A DNA stretch of 64,000 nt from Rhodoferax sp. (GTDB taxonomy: Bacteria; Pseudomonadota; Gammaproteobacteria; Burkholderiales; Burkholderiaceae_C). The stretch covers positions 186,001-250,000 of the forward strand of contig NZ_JAAFIX010000002.1 in assembly GCF_013297935.1 (NCBI RefSeq), written 5' to 3'. Below are positions 26,413-33,642 of this stretch, piece by piece; positions within the stretch are counted from its first letter, which is position 1; each line of letters begins with the position of its first letter. A program made the translations under genes and the position numbers. The notes under the pieces are model-generated. The model was given only the letters and a program-made list of their open reading frames with translations, did no database searches and had not been told where the DNA came from.

Positions 26413-27114
26413 ATGTCATCTACAGAGACCGTTAACCTGAGCGCAGAAGCCACCTCAGAATCTGCAGCACCTGCCGCATCCGCATCCACAGCAGCAACGC
26501 CGCAAGTCAGCGCGACACCTGCGGTCAAAGCCAAGGTCGCTGCCAAACCAGTGGCCAAAAAAGCCCCTGCCAAGACCAGCGAAAAACCCGCAGCCGCCGC
26601 ACCCAAGGCCGAGAAGCCTGTCGTCAAGCCCGCTGCCAAAGTCGCTGCAAATGTCGCCGCCAAACCCGCAAAGACTGCCAAAGCGGCCGCCGCTCAACCT
26701 GCAGCCAAAGCAGCAGCGAAACCGGCCGCAAAAACCGCCAGCAAAACCAGCGCCAAGCCCGCTGCAAAGCCAGTGGCAAAACCCGTAGTGAAGGCAGCCG
26801 CCGCCAAGCCAGCGGTCAAGCCTGCAGCCAAACCTGCGGCAAAGCCCGTGGCCAAGCCCACGGCCGCCAAGGTTGAGAAAGCGAAGAAGCCGAAAATGGT
26901 GCGCGACAGCTTCACCATTCCGAAGGCTGAATACGACGTGCTTGCCGCCTTAAAAATGCGTGCCGCCAAAATGGGCTTGCCGGTCAAAAAGACCGAGCTC
27001 GTCCGCGCAGGCATGAAGGCAATTGCAGCGTTCACCGATGCAGCGCTCAAGGCTGCACTCGCCGCTGTGCCCAGCCTCAAGACCGGGCGCCCTGCCAAAA
27101 GCAAAAAAGCCTGA
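26413..27114 (+). CDS. Histone H1-like Ala/Lys/Pro-rich protein with C-terminal RHH-like domain
   Basis: 233 residues. Residues 1 to about 155 are low-complexity, built of AKPAAKPVAK-type repeats like histone H1 and the AlgP-type proteins, and should bind DNA non-specifically. Residues about 160-215 change character (RDSFTIPKAEYDVLAALK ... KKTELVRAGMKAI), a strand followed by two helices resembling a ribbon-helix-helix DNA-binding fold. AAGGAG stands eight bases before the ATG at 26413; a GTG at 26404 overlaps that site and is unlikely. A perfect inverted repeat lies just upstream. Possible roles are nucleoid compaction or regulation; neither is shown. Confidence 0.75.
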   Translation: MSSTETVNLSAEATSESAAPAASASTAATPQVSATPAVKAKVAAKPVAKKAPAKTSEKPAAAAPKAEKPVVKPAAKVAANVAAKPAKTAKAAAAQPAAKAAAKPAAKTASKTSAKPAAKPVAKPVVKAAAAKPAVKPAAKPAAKPVAKPTAAKVEKAKKPKMVRDSFTIPKAEYDVLAALKMRAAKMGLPVKKTELVRAGMKAIAAFTDAALKAALAAVPSLKTGRPAKSKKA

Positions 27115-27129
27115 TGCCCGCCCGGGGCG

Positions 27130-27591
27130 CTACAGGACCTCGGGCGATTGCACCGTCACCACGACGGTCTGGCCTACGCCATCGCGTTCGCGGTAGCGTA
27201 GCCACCAGAGTGCGCCTTTTTTAACGGCGCATTCGCTCTCATTCAAACCCAAAAGGCGCGAAATAGTTTGCCCCAGGGTCGGTTGGTGCCCCACCACCAC
27301 CACGCAGCCCTTGGCATGGGGCCACTGCACAACACCCAACAAATCATCCACCCCGCACAGCGGCGCCAAGGACGCATGGGTCTTGAACTTGCGTTGCAAG
27401 GACTTAGCGGTTTGCTCCGTGCGCAAGGCCGGGCTGGCCCAAATTTTGGCGCCCTCCGGCAATTGCCGGTCCAGCCAGGCCGCCATGCGAGCGGCTTGCT
27501 TTTCACCCTTGCCGGTGAGCGAGCGCAGCATGTCGTCTCCCACCAGATCTAACTCAATGGCCTCTGCGTGCCGCCACAAAATCAAGTCCAT
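27130..27591 (-). CDS. sixA: SixA-type phosphohistidine phosphatase
   Basis: Histidine phosphatase superfamily protein of 153 residues. The RHG motif is at the N-terminus (LWRHAEA, nucleophile H8), with the second catalytic region ASPALRTEQTA and the late histidine in VVGHQP. SixA removes phosphate from phosphohistidine in phosphorelays or the nitrogen PTS. It lies 12 bases downstream of ppk and is probably co-transcribed with it; a link to phosphate metabolism is inference. Confidence 0.9.
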   Translation of the reverse strand: MDLILWRHAEAIELDLVGDDMLRSLTGKGEKQAARMAAWLDRQLPEGAKIWASPALRTEQTAKSLQRKFKTHASLAPLCGVDDLLGVVQWPHAKGCVVVVGHQPTLGQTISRLLGLNESECAVKKGALWWLRYRERDGVGQTVVVTVQSPEVL

Positions 27592-27603
27592 GGCTTGTTC
27601 TCC

Positions 27604-29688
27604 CTAGCGTTTGTCAAAGCGGCCGTAGCGGTCCATCAGGGCTTGCTGGGCCCCGTGAACGGTCCGGCCTTCCGGGTCGGGGGTGCGGGCATAGCTGCCG
27701 TCCGCACCCATGTCCCAGGCGTCAATTCCGTCGTACAAATAGGCGACTAGGCACTCGTCCACCAGGCGTTGGCGCAGCGCAGCATCTGTCACCGGCCAGG
27801 CCAACTCCACGCGCCGCACCATGTTGCGGTTCATCCAGTCCGCACTCGAGAGGTACAGCTCGTCAAGCTCCTCTACCCGGAAATAAAACACCCGTGAGTG
27901 CTCCAGCAACCGGCCTATGACGGAGCGCACCCGGATGTTGTCGGTATAGCCCGGCACCTGTGCCGGCAGCACGCAGGCGCCGCGCACGATCAGGTCAATC
28001 TTGACGCCACGCTGCCCCGCTGCAATCAGGCTGCGCACCAGGGCCTCATCGGTGAGCGAATTCATCTTGGCGACAATGCGCGTGTCTTTGCCCGCTTCTG
28101 CCGCACGGGCGAGTGCTTCAATTTTGGCGATCAGATTGCGGTGCAAATGGAAGGGTGCCATCCACAGCTTGTGCATGCGTGGCAGCTTGCTCTGGCTGGC
28201 AAGGTGCACAAAGACATGGTCCATTTCGGCAGTGATGCTGGCGTCTGCCGTGAGGTGGCTGATGTCGGTGTACAGCCGGGCCGTGCGCGGGTTGTAGTTG
28301 CCCGTGGACAGGTGCCCGTAACGCTTGAGCACTTTGCCTTCGCGCCGGGTGATCAGCATCATCTTGGCGTGGGTCTTGAGGCCCACCACACCGTACACCA
28401 CCTGGGCACCGATCGACTCCAGCATTTCAGCCCAGTTGATGTTGGCTTCTTCATCAAAGCGGGCTTTGAGTTCCACCACCACGGTCACTTCTTTGCCCCG
28501 GCGCACCGCTTCGCGCAACAACTCCATGAGCTCCGAATCGGCCCCTGTGCGGTAGATGGTTTGCTTGATGGCGAGCACCAGTGGGTCGTGCACGGCCTGC
28601 CGCAAAAACGACAACACACCGTCAAAGCTCTCGTAGGGCTGGTGAATCAGGATGTCTTGCTCCCGGAGCTGCTCAAACACGGAGCGGCCCGGGTGCATCT
28701 GCACCGGGAAATTCGGCGCGTAAGGCACAAAACACAAGTCCGGCCGCTTGACCAAGTCAATCAGCTGGGTGAGCCGCACCAAGTTCACCGGACCATGCAC
28801 CCGGTACAGCGCGCGGGCGGGCAGGTCGAACTGCTTGAGCAAAAAGTCAGCCAAATGCTCAGAGCACCCGGCGGACACCTCCAGCCGCACCGCCTGACCG
28901 TAGTGCCGGTGCTCCAAGCCCTGGCGCAGAGCCATGCGGAGGTTTTGCACATCGTCTTCATCCACCGCCAAATCGGAGTGGCGGGTGACACGGAACTGCG
29001 AAAACTGCCAGACATCGCGCCCGCTAAACAGCTCCGCCAAGTGGGCGCGGATCACGCTGGACAAGGACACAAACAAAGCTTTGCCATGGGCCAACTTGTC
29101 CGGCAAGCGGATCAATCGGGGCAGCACCCGGGGGACTTTGACGATAGCGATATCGTTCTCACGGCCGAAAGCGTCTTTGCCCTTGAGGCGCACAATAAAG
29201 TTCAGCGACTTGTTGGCCACTTGCGGGAAGGGGTGGGACGGGTCAAGCCCCACCGGAATCAGCAGCGGGCGCACTTCTTTCTCAAAGTACTGCTGCACCC
29301 AGGCGCGCTGCGCGGCGTTGCGCTCACCGTGCGACAAGATATGAATCCCCAGCTTGCCAAAGGCCGGCATGAGTTGCTCGTTGTAGAGCGCGTACTGCCG
29401 CTCTACCAGCTGGTGCAGGGCATCGGCCAAACGGTCGAAGCTGGCGACTGAATACTGGCCCTTACTGTCTTTAGCCTGCGCAGCGCTCAAGTGCGGCTCG
29501 GCACGCACTTCAAAAAACTCGTCCAAGTTGCTGGACACAATGCACAAAAAGCGCAGGCGCTCTAGCAGGGGAACGTCTTCGCGGACTGCCCAGTCCAGCA
29601 CGCGCTCATTAAAAGCCAAGAGGCTGAGGTCCCGATCTAGCAGGCGCGGGTCGGCCAAAGAAGCACGATCCTGAAATGAGGTCCACAT
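27604..29688 (-). CDS. ppk: Polyphosphate kinase 1
   Basis: Makes polyphosphate from ATP. 694 residues, normal length: N-terminal domain (RDLSLLAFNERVLD, SSNLDEFFEVR), head domain, and two phospholipase-D-like C-terminal domains carrying the autophosphorylated histidine in GLKTHAKM. Start ATG at 29686-29688. A strong Pho-box-like site lies 45 bases upstream, inside the end of the preceding glycosyltransferase gene. With ppx at 22989 the region holds both halves of polyphosphate turnover. Confidence 0.96.
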   Translation of the reverse strand: MWTSFQDRASLADPRLLDRDLSLLAFNERVLDWAVREDVPLLERLRFLCIVSSNLDEFFEVRAEPHLSAAQAKDSKGQYSVASFDRLADALHQLVERQYALYNEQLMPAFGKLGIHILSHGERNAAQRAWVQQYFEKEVRPLLIPVGLDPSHPFPQVANKSLNFIVRLKGKDAFGRENDIAIVKVPRVLPRLIRLPDKLAHGKALFVSLSSVIRAHLAELFSGRDVWQFSQFRVTRHSDLAVDEDDVQNLRMALRQGLEHRHYGQAVRLEVSAGCSEHLADFLLKQFDLPARALYRVHGPVNLVRLTQLIDLVKRPDLCFVPYAPNFPVQMHPGRSVFEQLREQDILIHQPYESFDGVLSFLRQAVHDPLVLAIKQTIYRTGADSELMELLREAVRRGKEVTVVVELKARFDEEANINWAEMLESIGAQVVYGVVGLKTHAKMMLITRREGKVLKRYGHLSTGNYNPRTARLYTDISHLTADASITAEMDHVFVHLASQSKLPRMHKLWMAPFHLHRNLIAKIEALARAAEAGKDTRIVAKMNSLTDEALVRSLIAAGQRGVKIDLIVRGACVLPAQVPGYTDNIRVRSVIGRLLEHSRVFYFRVEELDELYLSSADWMNRNMVRRVELAWPVTDAALRQRLVDECLVAYLYDGIDAWDMGADGSYARTPDPEGRTVHGAQQALMDRYGRFDKR

Positions 29689-29722
29689 AAAGTCTCTTGA
29701 TGACGTAAAGATGTCAGATTTT

Positions 29723-30805
29723 TTACCGCCCAGATGACGTATTTATGACATTTAAACCTGTGGCGTGGCCTTTGACCAGCGTAGTACCACTGCGGGCCGG
29801 CACGAGATGCCCTGCGAACATCAGGCCAGCATAGGCCCAGCTGAACTGCATGGCCCGCTGGCGCGCCTCATGGCGGGGCACGCTAAGGGCACCGTACCAG
29901 GCATTTTGCAAATCCGGAGCGGTCACACCGCCCTCTGCCGGCACACCCACGACCTCGGTCGGCCCTTCCACCGGGTAGGCCGCCACCGGCGTTCCGCAGG
30001 CCATGGCCTCCAGCATGACCAGGCCAAAAGTTTCATGCTGGCTAGGCATGACAAACACATCGGCAGCGGCATACACCTGCGCCAGCTCGGTGCGGGGCAA
30101 CAGGCCCAACCAACGAACGGTGGGGTAGCGCTCCCGCAGGTCTTTTTCCAGCGGCCCCACGCCGCACACGATCTTGGTGCCGGGCACGTCCAGCTTCAAA
30201 AAAGCCTCGATGTTTTTCTCGTACGAGGCCCGCCCCACAAACAGCGACACAGGGCGCGCCAAGGCGCCTAAGGCAGGGTAAGGTTGCGGCGTTTCTGCGT
30301 ATTGAAACAAGCGCGTGTCGACCCCGTGGGTCCAGCTGCGTAGGCGGCCGAAGCCCTTGGCGTCCAGCAGGCGCAGCATGCTGGAGGTGGGCACCATGAC
30401 CCCGGCCGACGGCTTGTGAAAATGCCGGAACAAGGCATAGCCCACCCACAAAGGAATGCGCAGCGCTGCCTTCAGAATTTCAGGAAAACGGGTGTGGTAC
30501 GCCGTGGTGAATGCCAACTGCCGTTTGCGGCAGTAACTGCGCGCAGCCCAACCCAAAGGGCCTTCGGTGGCGAGGTGGATGGCATCGGCGCCCGCAGCGT
30601 CCAGCATGGCAGCCAGCGCTTTGCCCGGCCGCACTGCAATGTCGATACCCGCATAGCCGGGGCATGGGCGGGTTTTGAACATGCCGGGGTGAATGACCAC
30701 CACAGTGTGGCCTAGCGCTTCGAGCTCGCGCACCAGCTCCACCAAGGTGGTAACTACGCCATTGACCTGGGGCTGCCAGGCATCGGTGACCAATGCCAGT
30801 CTCAT
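29723..30805 (-). CDS. GT4-family glycosyltransferase, Agt-like (glycolipid synthesis)
   Basis: 360 residues in a two-Rossmann-domain GT-B fold. N-terminal MRLALVTDAWQPQVNGVV is typical of the SqdX/mannosyltransferase group; the C-terminal donor-sugar motif is ExxxFGLVMLEAMACGTPV. Its ATG overlaps the stop of the metallophosphoesterase gene (ATGA). In alpha- and marine proteobacteria an enzyme of this family (Agt) sits beside PlcP and adds a sugar to diacylglycerol during phosphate starvation; the same pairing is seen here, so that role is inferred. Longer in-frame upstream sequence is antisense-like and rejected. The last codons overlap the ppk Pho box. Confidence 0.8.
   Translation of the reverse strand: MRLALVTDAWQPQVNGVVTTLVELVRELEALGHTVVVIHPGMFKTRPCPGYAGIDIAVRPGKALAAMLDAAGADAIHLATEGPLGWAARSYCRKRQLAFTTAYHTRFPEILKAALRIPLWVGYALFRHFHKPSAGVMVPTSSMLRLLDAKGFGRLRSWTHGVDTRLFQYAETPQPYPALGALARPVSLFVGRASYEKNIEAFLKLDVPGTKIVCGVGPLEKDLRERYPTVRWLGLLPRTELAQVYAAADVFVMPSQHETFGLVMLEAMACGTPVAAYPVEGPTEVVGVPAEGGVTAPDLQNAWYGALSVPRHEARQRAMQFSWAYAGLMFAGHLVPARSGTTLVKGHATGLNVINTSSGR
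29734..29751 (-). promoter_or_regulatory. Pho box upstream of ppk
   Basis: On the minus strand it reads ATGTCAT-AAAT-ACGTCAT; 14 of 18 bases match the PhoB consensus by my count, the best in the window. A TAAAAA hexamer about eight bases downstream could be the -10. A further half-site-like GTCAT lies closer to the gene. It sits within the last codons of the glycosyltransferase gene, making ppk independently inducible. Confidence 0.75.
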
Positions 30806-31677
30806 GCGGGTGTTTCCTGCAGGTTGGCGGGCAGCCGGGCCTGGGCGGGCTGCGCAGGCACGGCGCCCCAGTGCACCAGCTCCAGCTGACCGTCCATGTG
30901 CTCGACCAGGGCCGTGCGGCTCTCGACCCAATCGCCGTCGTTGCAATACAGGGTGCCGTCAATCGTGCGCATTTCGGCGCGGTGAATGTGCCCGCACACC
31001 ACGCCGTCGTGGCCGCGGTTGCGGGCCTCCTGGGCAACCGCCTTCTCAAAATCGGTGACGTAGTTGAGCGCCATTTTGACTTTGTGCTTGAGGTAGGCCG
31101 AGAGCGACCAATAGGGCAAACCCAGCCGGGCACGGAAGTTGTTCAAGTGGCGGTTCATGCGCAGGGTGAACTCATAGGCATAGTCGCCGGTGTAGGCCAG
31201 CCACTTGGCGCGCTGAATCACGGCGTCAAAGTAGTCGCCGTGGGTGACCCACAGGCGGCGGCCGTCGGCCGTGGTGTGCACGGTGTCGTCGTGCACCTCG
31301 ATGCCGCCGAACTGCTGCCCCACGAAAGCGCGGGCAAATTCATCGTGGTTACCGGGAATAAAAACCACCCGGCAACCTTTGCGGGCGCGGCGCAGGAGCT
31401 TTTGCACCACATCGTTGTGCGACTGCGGCCAGAACCAGCGCCTGCGCAGCTGCCAACCGTCAATGATGTCGCCCACCAGGTACAGATGGTCGCTGGGGTG
31501 GTGCTTCAAAAAGTCCAGCAAGGGCTTGGCTTGGCACCCTGCTGTGCCCAGGTGGATGTCGGAGACAAACACCGCGCGGTAGCGGCGGTGGCCCACATCG
31601 TCATCGGTGTCAGGGCCTTCGGCGCCCGTCACCAATCCGTGAAAGTTGGCTCCCATGGCGTCGAAAGTGCTGCGCAT
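30802..31677 (-). CDS. PlcP/LpxH-like metallophosphoesterase
   Basis: 291 residues with every metal-ligand motif of the calcineurin-like fold: SDIHLG (D40, H42), GDIIDG (D70, D73), GNHDE (N110, H111), THGDYFD and GHIHRAE. Such proteins are often annotated as UDP-2,3-diacylglucosamine diphosphatase, but the SDIHLGTxGCQA form next to an Agt-like glycosyltransferase matches PlcP, the phospholipase C that releases diacylglycerol from phospholipids in phosphate-starved Sinorhizobium and marine bacteria. The genes before and after it overlap it, so the three are one unit. PlcP is the better guess, not proven. Confidence 0.8.
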   Translation of the reverse strand: MRSTFDAMGANFHGLVTGAEGPDTDDDVGHRRYRAVFVSDIHLGTAGCQAKPLLDFLKHHPSDHLYLVGDIIDGWQLRRRWFWPQSHNDVVQKLLRRARKGCRVVFIPGNHDEFARAFVGQQFGGIEVHDDTVHTTADGRRLWVTHGDYFDAVIQRAKWLAYTGDYAYEFTLRMNRHLNNFRARLGLPYWSLSAYLKHKVKMALNYVTDFEKAVAQEARNRGHDGVVCGHIHRAEMRTIDGTLYCNDGDWVESRTALVEHMDGQLELVHWGAVPAQPAQARLPANLQETPA

Positions 31678-32537
31678 TACGCCCCCAAAAAGTGTTTGCG
31701 GTAACGGGCCGGCAGGTCGGCGATGCGCATGAGCATCGGCAGATCCGCGGTATTGAAATCCGGGTCCCAGGCCGGAGCGCCCAGCACTTTGGCGCCCAGG
31801 CGCAGGTAGCCCTTGATGAGCGCTGGCGGCTCCACATCGAGGGTGCTGTCCAGCTGCTCAATGGGCAGCGGCAGGCGCGGGCGCACATGAAAGTCGATGG
31901 GTGCCAAGTGCGTGGCTTGCACTTGCCGCCAGATGCTGGCTGCGGCGTCTCCGCTGACCACCCCGTTGTGCAGCATGGGCACGCTGGCGCAGCCGATCAT
32001 GCTGTCGAGCTGGTTGCGCACCATGAACTCCGCCAATGCACCCCACAACGCCATGATCACTCCGCCGTGGCGGTGATCCGGGTGGACGCAGCTGCGGCCC
32101 AACTCCACCATGCGCTCCCGCATGGAGCGCAGGCGGGTCAGGTCGAACTCGGTGTCGCTGTAAAAGCTACCCACGCGCTTGGCTTGGGTCGGGGTCAGCA
32201 CGCGGTAGGTGCCGATGACCTGGCCGCTGCCTTGCTCCAGCACCAGCAAATGTTCGCAGTAGTTGTCGAACAAATCGACATCGTGGCCGGCCAGGGGCGT
32301 GTTCAGGCGGGCGCCCATTTCACCGGCAAACACGTCAAACCGCAGCCGCTGGGCGGCCCGCACCTCGTCTTGATGGCGCGCCCAGCGCACCTCAATACCG
32401 GTGGCATGGCGCTCCTGCGGGACATGCTGGCGAAGCAGCATGCTGGTGGCGGGCGAGGCCAAGGCAGCGACAGACGGGGCTTGGATAGTCGGCGAAGCGA
32501 GGGTGGGTGTTGCCTGTGCGGCGGCAAGGAATGTCAT
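31677..32537 (-). CDS. olsB: Ornithine-lipid-type N-acyltransferase (OlsB-like)
   Basis: 286 residues, GNAT-like fold of the Acetyltransf_5 group. The core (RFDVFAGEMGA, VDLFDNYCEHLLV, ELGRSCVHPDHR) matches enzymes that put a 3-hydroxyacyl chain on the amine of ornithine, first step to phosphorus-free ornithine lipids. A C-terminal extension (about 200-286) is shared with larger members of the family. The ATG at 32537 has GGGGAG just upstream; an upstream TTG is less likely. Its stop and the next start overlap as TAATG. Clustered with PlcP- and Agt-like genes, which points to membrane lipid remodelling. Confidence 0.82.
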   Translation of the reverse strand: MTFLAAAQATPTLASPTIQAPSVAALASPATSMLLRQHVPQERHATGIEVRWARHQDEVRAAQRLRFDVFAGEMGARLNTPLAGHDVDLFDNYCEHLLVLEQGSGQVIGTYRVLTPTQAKRVGSFYSDTEFDLTRLRSMRERMVELGRSCVHPDHRHGGVIMALWGALAEFMVRNQLDSMIGCASVPMLHNGVVSGDAAASIWRQVQATHLAPIDFHVRPRLPLPIEQLDSTLDVEPPALIKGYLRLGAKVLGAPAWDPDFNTADLPMLMRIADLPARYRKHFLGA

Positions 32538-32614
32538 TGTTCTCCCCTTCTGTGGGTGCGGTTTCAATGAGCCTGAAGTTTGGAAACCCGCCGTGACCCG
32601 ACCATGGCAGTTGC

Positions 32615-32632
32615 GTGAAGTTTTCGTGACAC
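32615..32632 (-). promoter_or_regulatory. Weak Pho-box-like site upstream of olsB
   Basis: Minus strand GTGTCAC-GAAA-ACTTCAC, 11 of 18 matching the PhoB consensus; the two TCAC cores are 11 bases apart as required. It is 77 bases before the olsB start. Weak on its own, supported mainly by the nature of the downstream genes. Confidence 0.35.
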
Positions 32633-32653
32633 ACGGGGCCCGTCATCTATTCA

Positions 32654-32677
32654 TTCAATATTTCAAGTAATATTGAA
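32654..32677. promoter_or_regulatory. Probable ArsR operator
   Basis: Perfect 9-base inverted repeat TTCAATATT / AATATTGAA with a 6-base spacer. It ends two bases before the arsR start codon, so a bound repressor would cover the ribosome site and probably the promoter. ArsR/SmtB operators are AT-rich dyads of this type. Confidence 0.75.
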
Positions 32678-32679
32678 AT

Positions 32680-33033
32680 ATGAACCAAGCCACTGAAACC
32701 ATTGCCGACGAAGCCCTGACCCTGAAGGCCTTGACCGCCCTCGCCCAAGCCCAGCGCTTGCGCATCTTCAAGGCGCTGGTGGTCGCCGGGCCGGACGGAT
32801 TAACCCCCGGTGTGCTGGCGGAGCAACTCGGCTCCACACCCAGCGGTTTGTCGTTTCACCTCAAAGAGCTGGCGCACTCCGGCCTGATTGACAGCGAACA
32901 GCGCGGCCGCAATTTGATTTACCGCGCCAACTTCGCCCGCATGAACGGGGTGCTGGCCTACCTGACCGAGCACTGCTGCCAAGGCGCCGGCTGCGAAGTG
33001 AGCACCGATGCCGGTGCTTGCATCACCTGCTAG
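32680..33033 (+). CDS. arsR: ArsR-family arsenic-responsive repressor
   Basis: 117-residue winged-helix repressor of the ArsR/SmtB family. The recognition helix region is TPSGLSFHLKELAHSGLI. It lacks the classic ELCVCDL metal site; instead cysteines cluster at the C-terminus (C99, C100, C105, then C114 and C117), resembling the C-terminal arsenite site of the Acidithiobacillus-type ArsR. First gene of the ars operon and probably its autoregulator through the dyad at 32654. The dyad leaves no room for a normal ribosome site, so translation may start on a near-leaderless mRNA. Confidence 0.92.
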   Translation: MNQATETIADEALTLKALTALAQAQRLRIFKALVVAGPDGLTPGVLAEQLGSTPSGLSFHLKELAHSGLIDSEQRGRNLIYRANFARMNGVLAYLTEHCCQGAGCEVSTDAGACITC

Positions 33034-33050
33034 CCTAGTTTGCATCAAAT

Positions 33051-33100
33051 CCGCCTCTAGCCCATATAAATATTGCGCAAACAGCTACTAAATTCATAGC
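33051..33100 (-). repeat. Interspersed ~50-bp repeat, copy 4 (between arsR and arsC)
   Basis: Minus orientation: head GCTATgaatttaGTAGCT, core TTGCGC, tail GGGCTAG. It occupies most of the 108 bases between arsR and arsC, a place where a hairpin could tune downstream expression. Confidence 0.8.
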
Positions 33101-33141
33101 AAAAAACTTCACTCCACTTCTCACTTACTAAGGAACCTGAC

Positions 33142-33642
33142 ATGTCTACACAACCCATCAATGTGCTCTTTTTGTGCACCCACAACTCGGCCCGCAGCAT
33201 CCTGGCCGAGGCCACGCTGAATCACATCGGCGGCGGGCGCTTCAAGGGCTTCTCGGCAGGCAGCAGCCCGCGCGACAACCAGCAACCCAACCCCATCGGC
33301 CTGCAAACTCTGCGCAATGCGGGCATCTCCACAGAAGGCCTGAGCAGCAAAAGCTGGGACCAGTTCGCCTTGCCCGACGCACCGCACATGGACTTGATCA
33401 TCACCGTGTGCGACAACGCCGCGGGTGAGGTCTGCCCCTACTGGCCCGGCAAACCCGCGACAGCGCACTGGGGCTACGCCGACCCCTCTGCAGGCGACGG
33501 TAGCGACGCTGAGAAAGCAGAAGCCTTCAAAGCCACCCTGCACGCCATTCGCCGCCGCTTGGACCTGTTGGTGAATCTGCCCGCTGACAAGCTCGAGGCC
33601 ATGACTATCCAGCAAACTGCTAAAGACCTGGCAAAAGCATGA
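33142..33642 (+). CDS. arsC: Arsenate reductase, thioredoxin-coupled (LMW phosphatase fold)
   Basis: Reduces arsenate to arsenite. 166 residues with the LMW protein tyrosine phosphatase loop CTHNSAR (C12-R18) at the N-terminus and a following DNQQPNPIGL segment typical of bacterial arsenate reductases of this fold. The relay cysteines seen in the S. aureus enzyme (two more near 80-90) appear partly represented by C94 and C100 (VCDNAAGEVC). AAGGAACC lies upstream of the ATG. Its stop overlaps the aquaporin start (ATGA). Confidence 0.9.
   Translation: MSTQPINVLFLCTHNSARSILAEATLNHIGGGRFKGFSAGSSPRDNQQPNPIGLQTLRNAGISTEGLSSKSWDQFALPDAPHMDLIITVCDNAAGEVCPYWPGKPATAHWGYADPSAGDGSDAEKAEAFKATLHAIRRRLDLLVNLPADKLEAMTIQQTAKDLAKA

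Noticed and set aside
26288..26419. N-terminal extension of the EAL gene
   Set aside because: It would cross the perfect inverted repeat and the start of the divergent gene; the translation has no family match.
27898..29451. A 517-residue open frame opposite ppk
   Set aside because: Antisense shadow of ppk in the opposite frame; low-complexity His/Gln-rich translation.
30806..30946. N-terminal extension of the Agt-like glycosyltransferase
   Set aside because: Arg/Gly/Ala-rich sequence lying inside the metallophosphoesterase gene; the ATG at 30805 overlaps the previous stop and opens with the family start.
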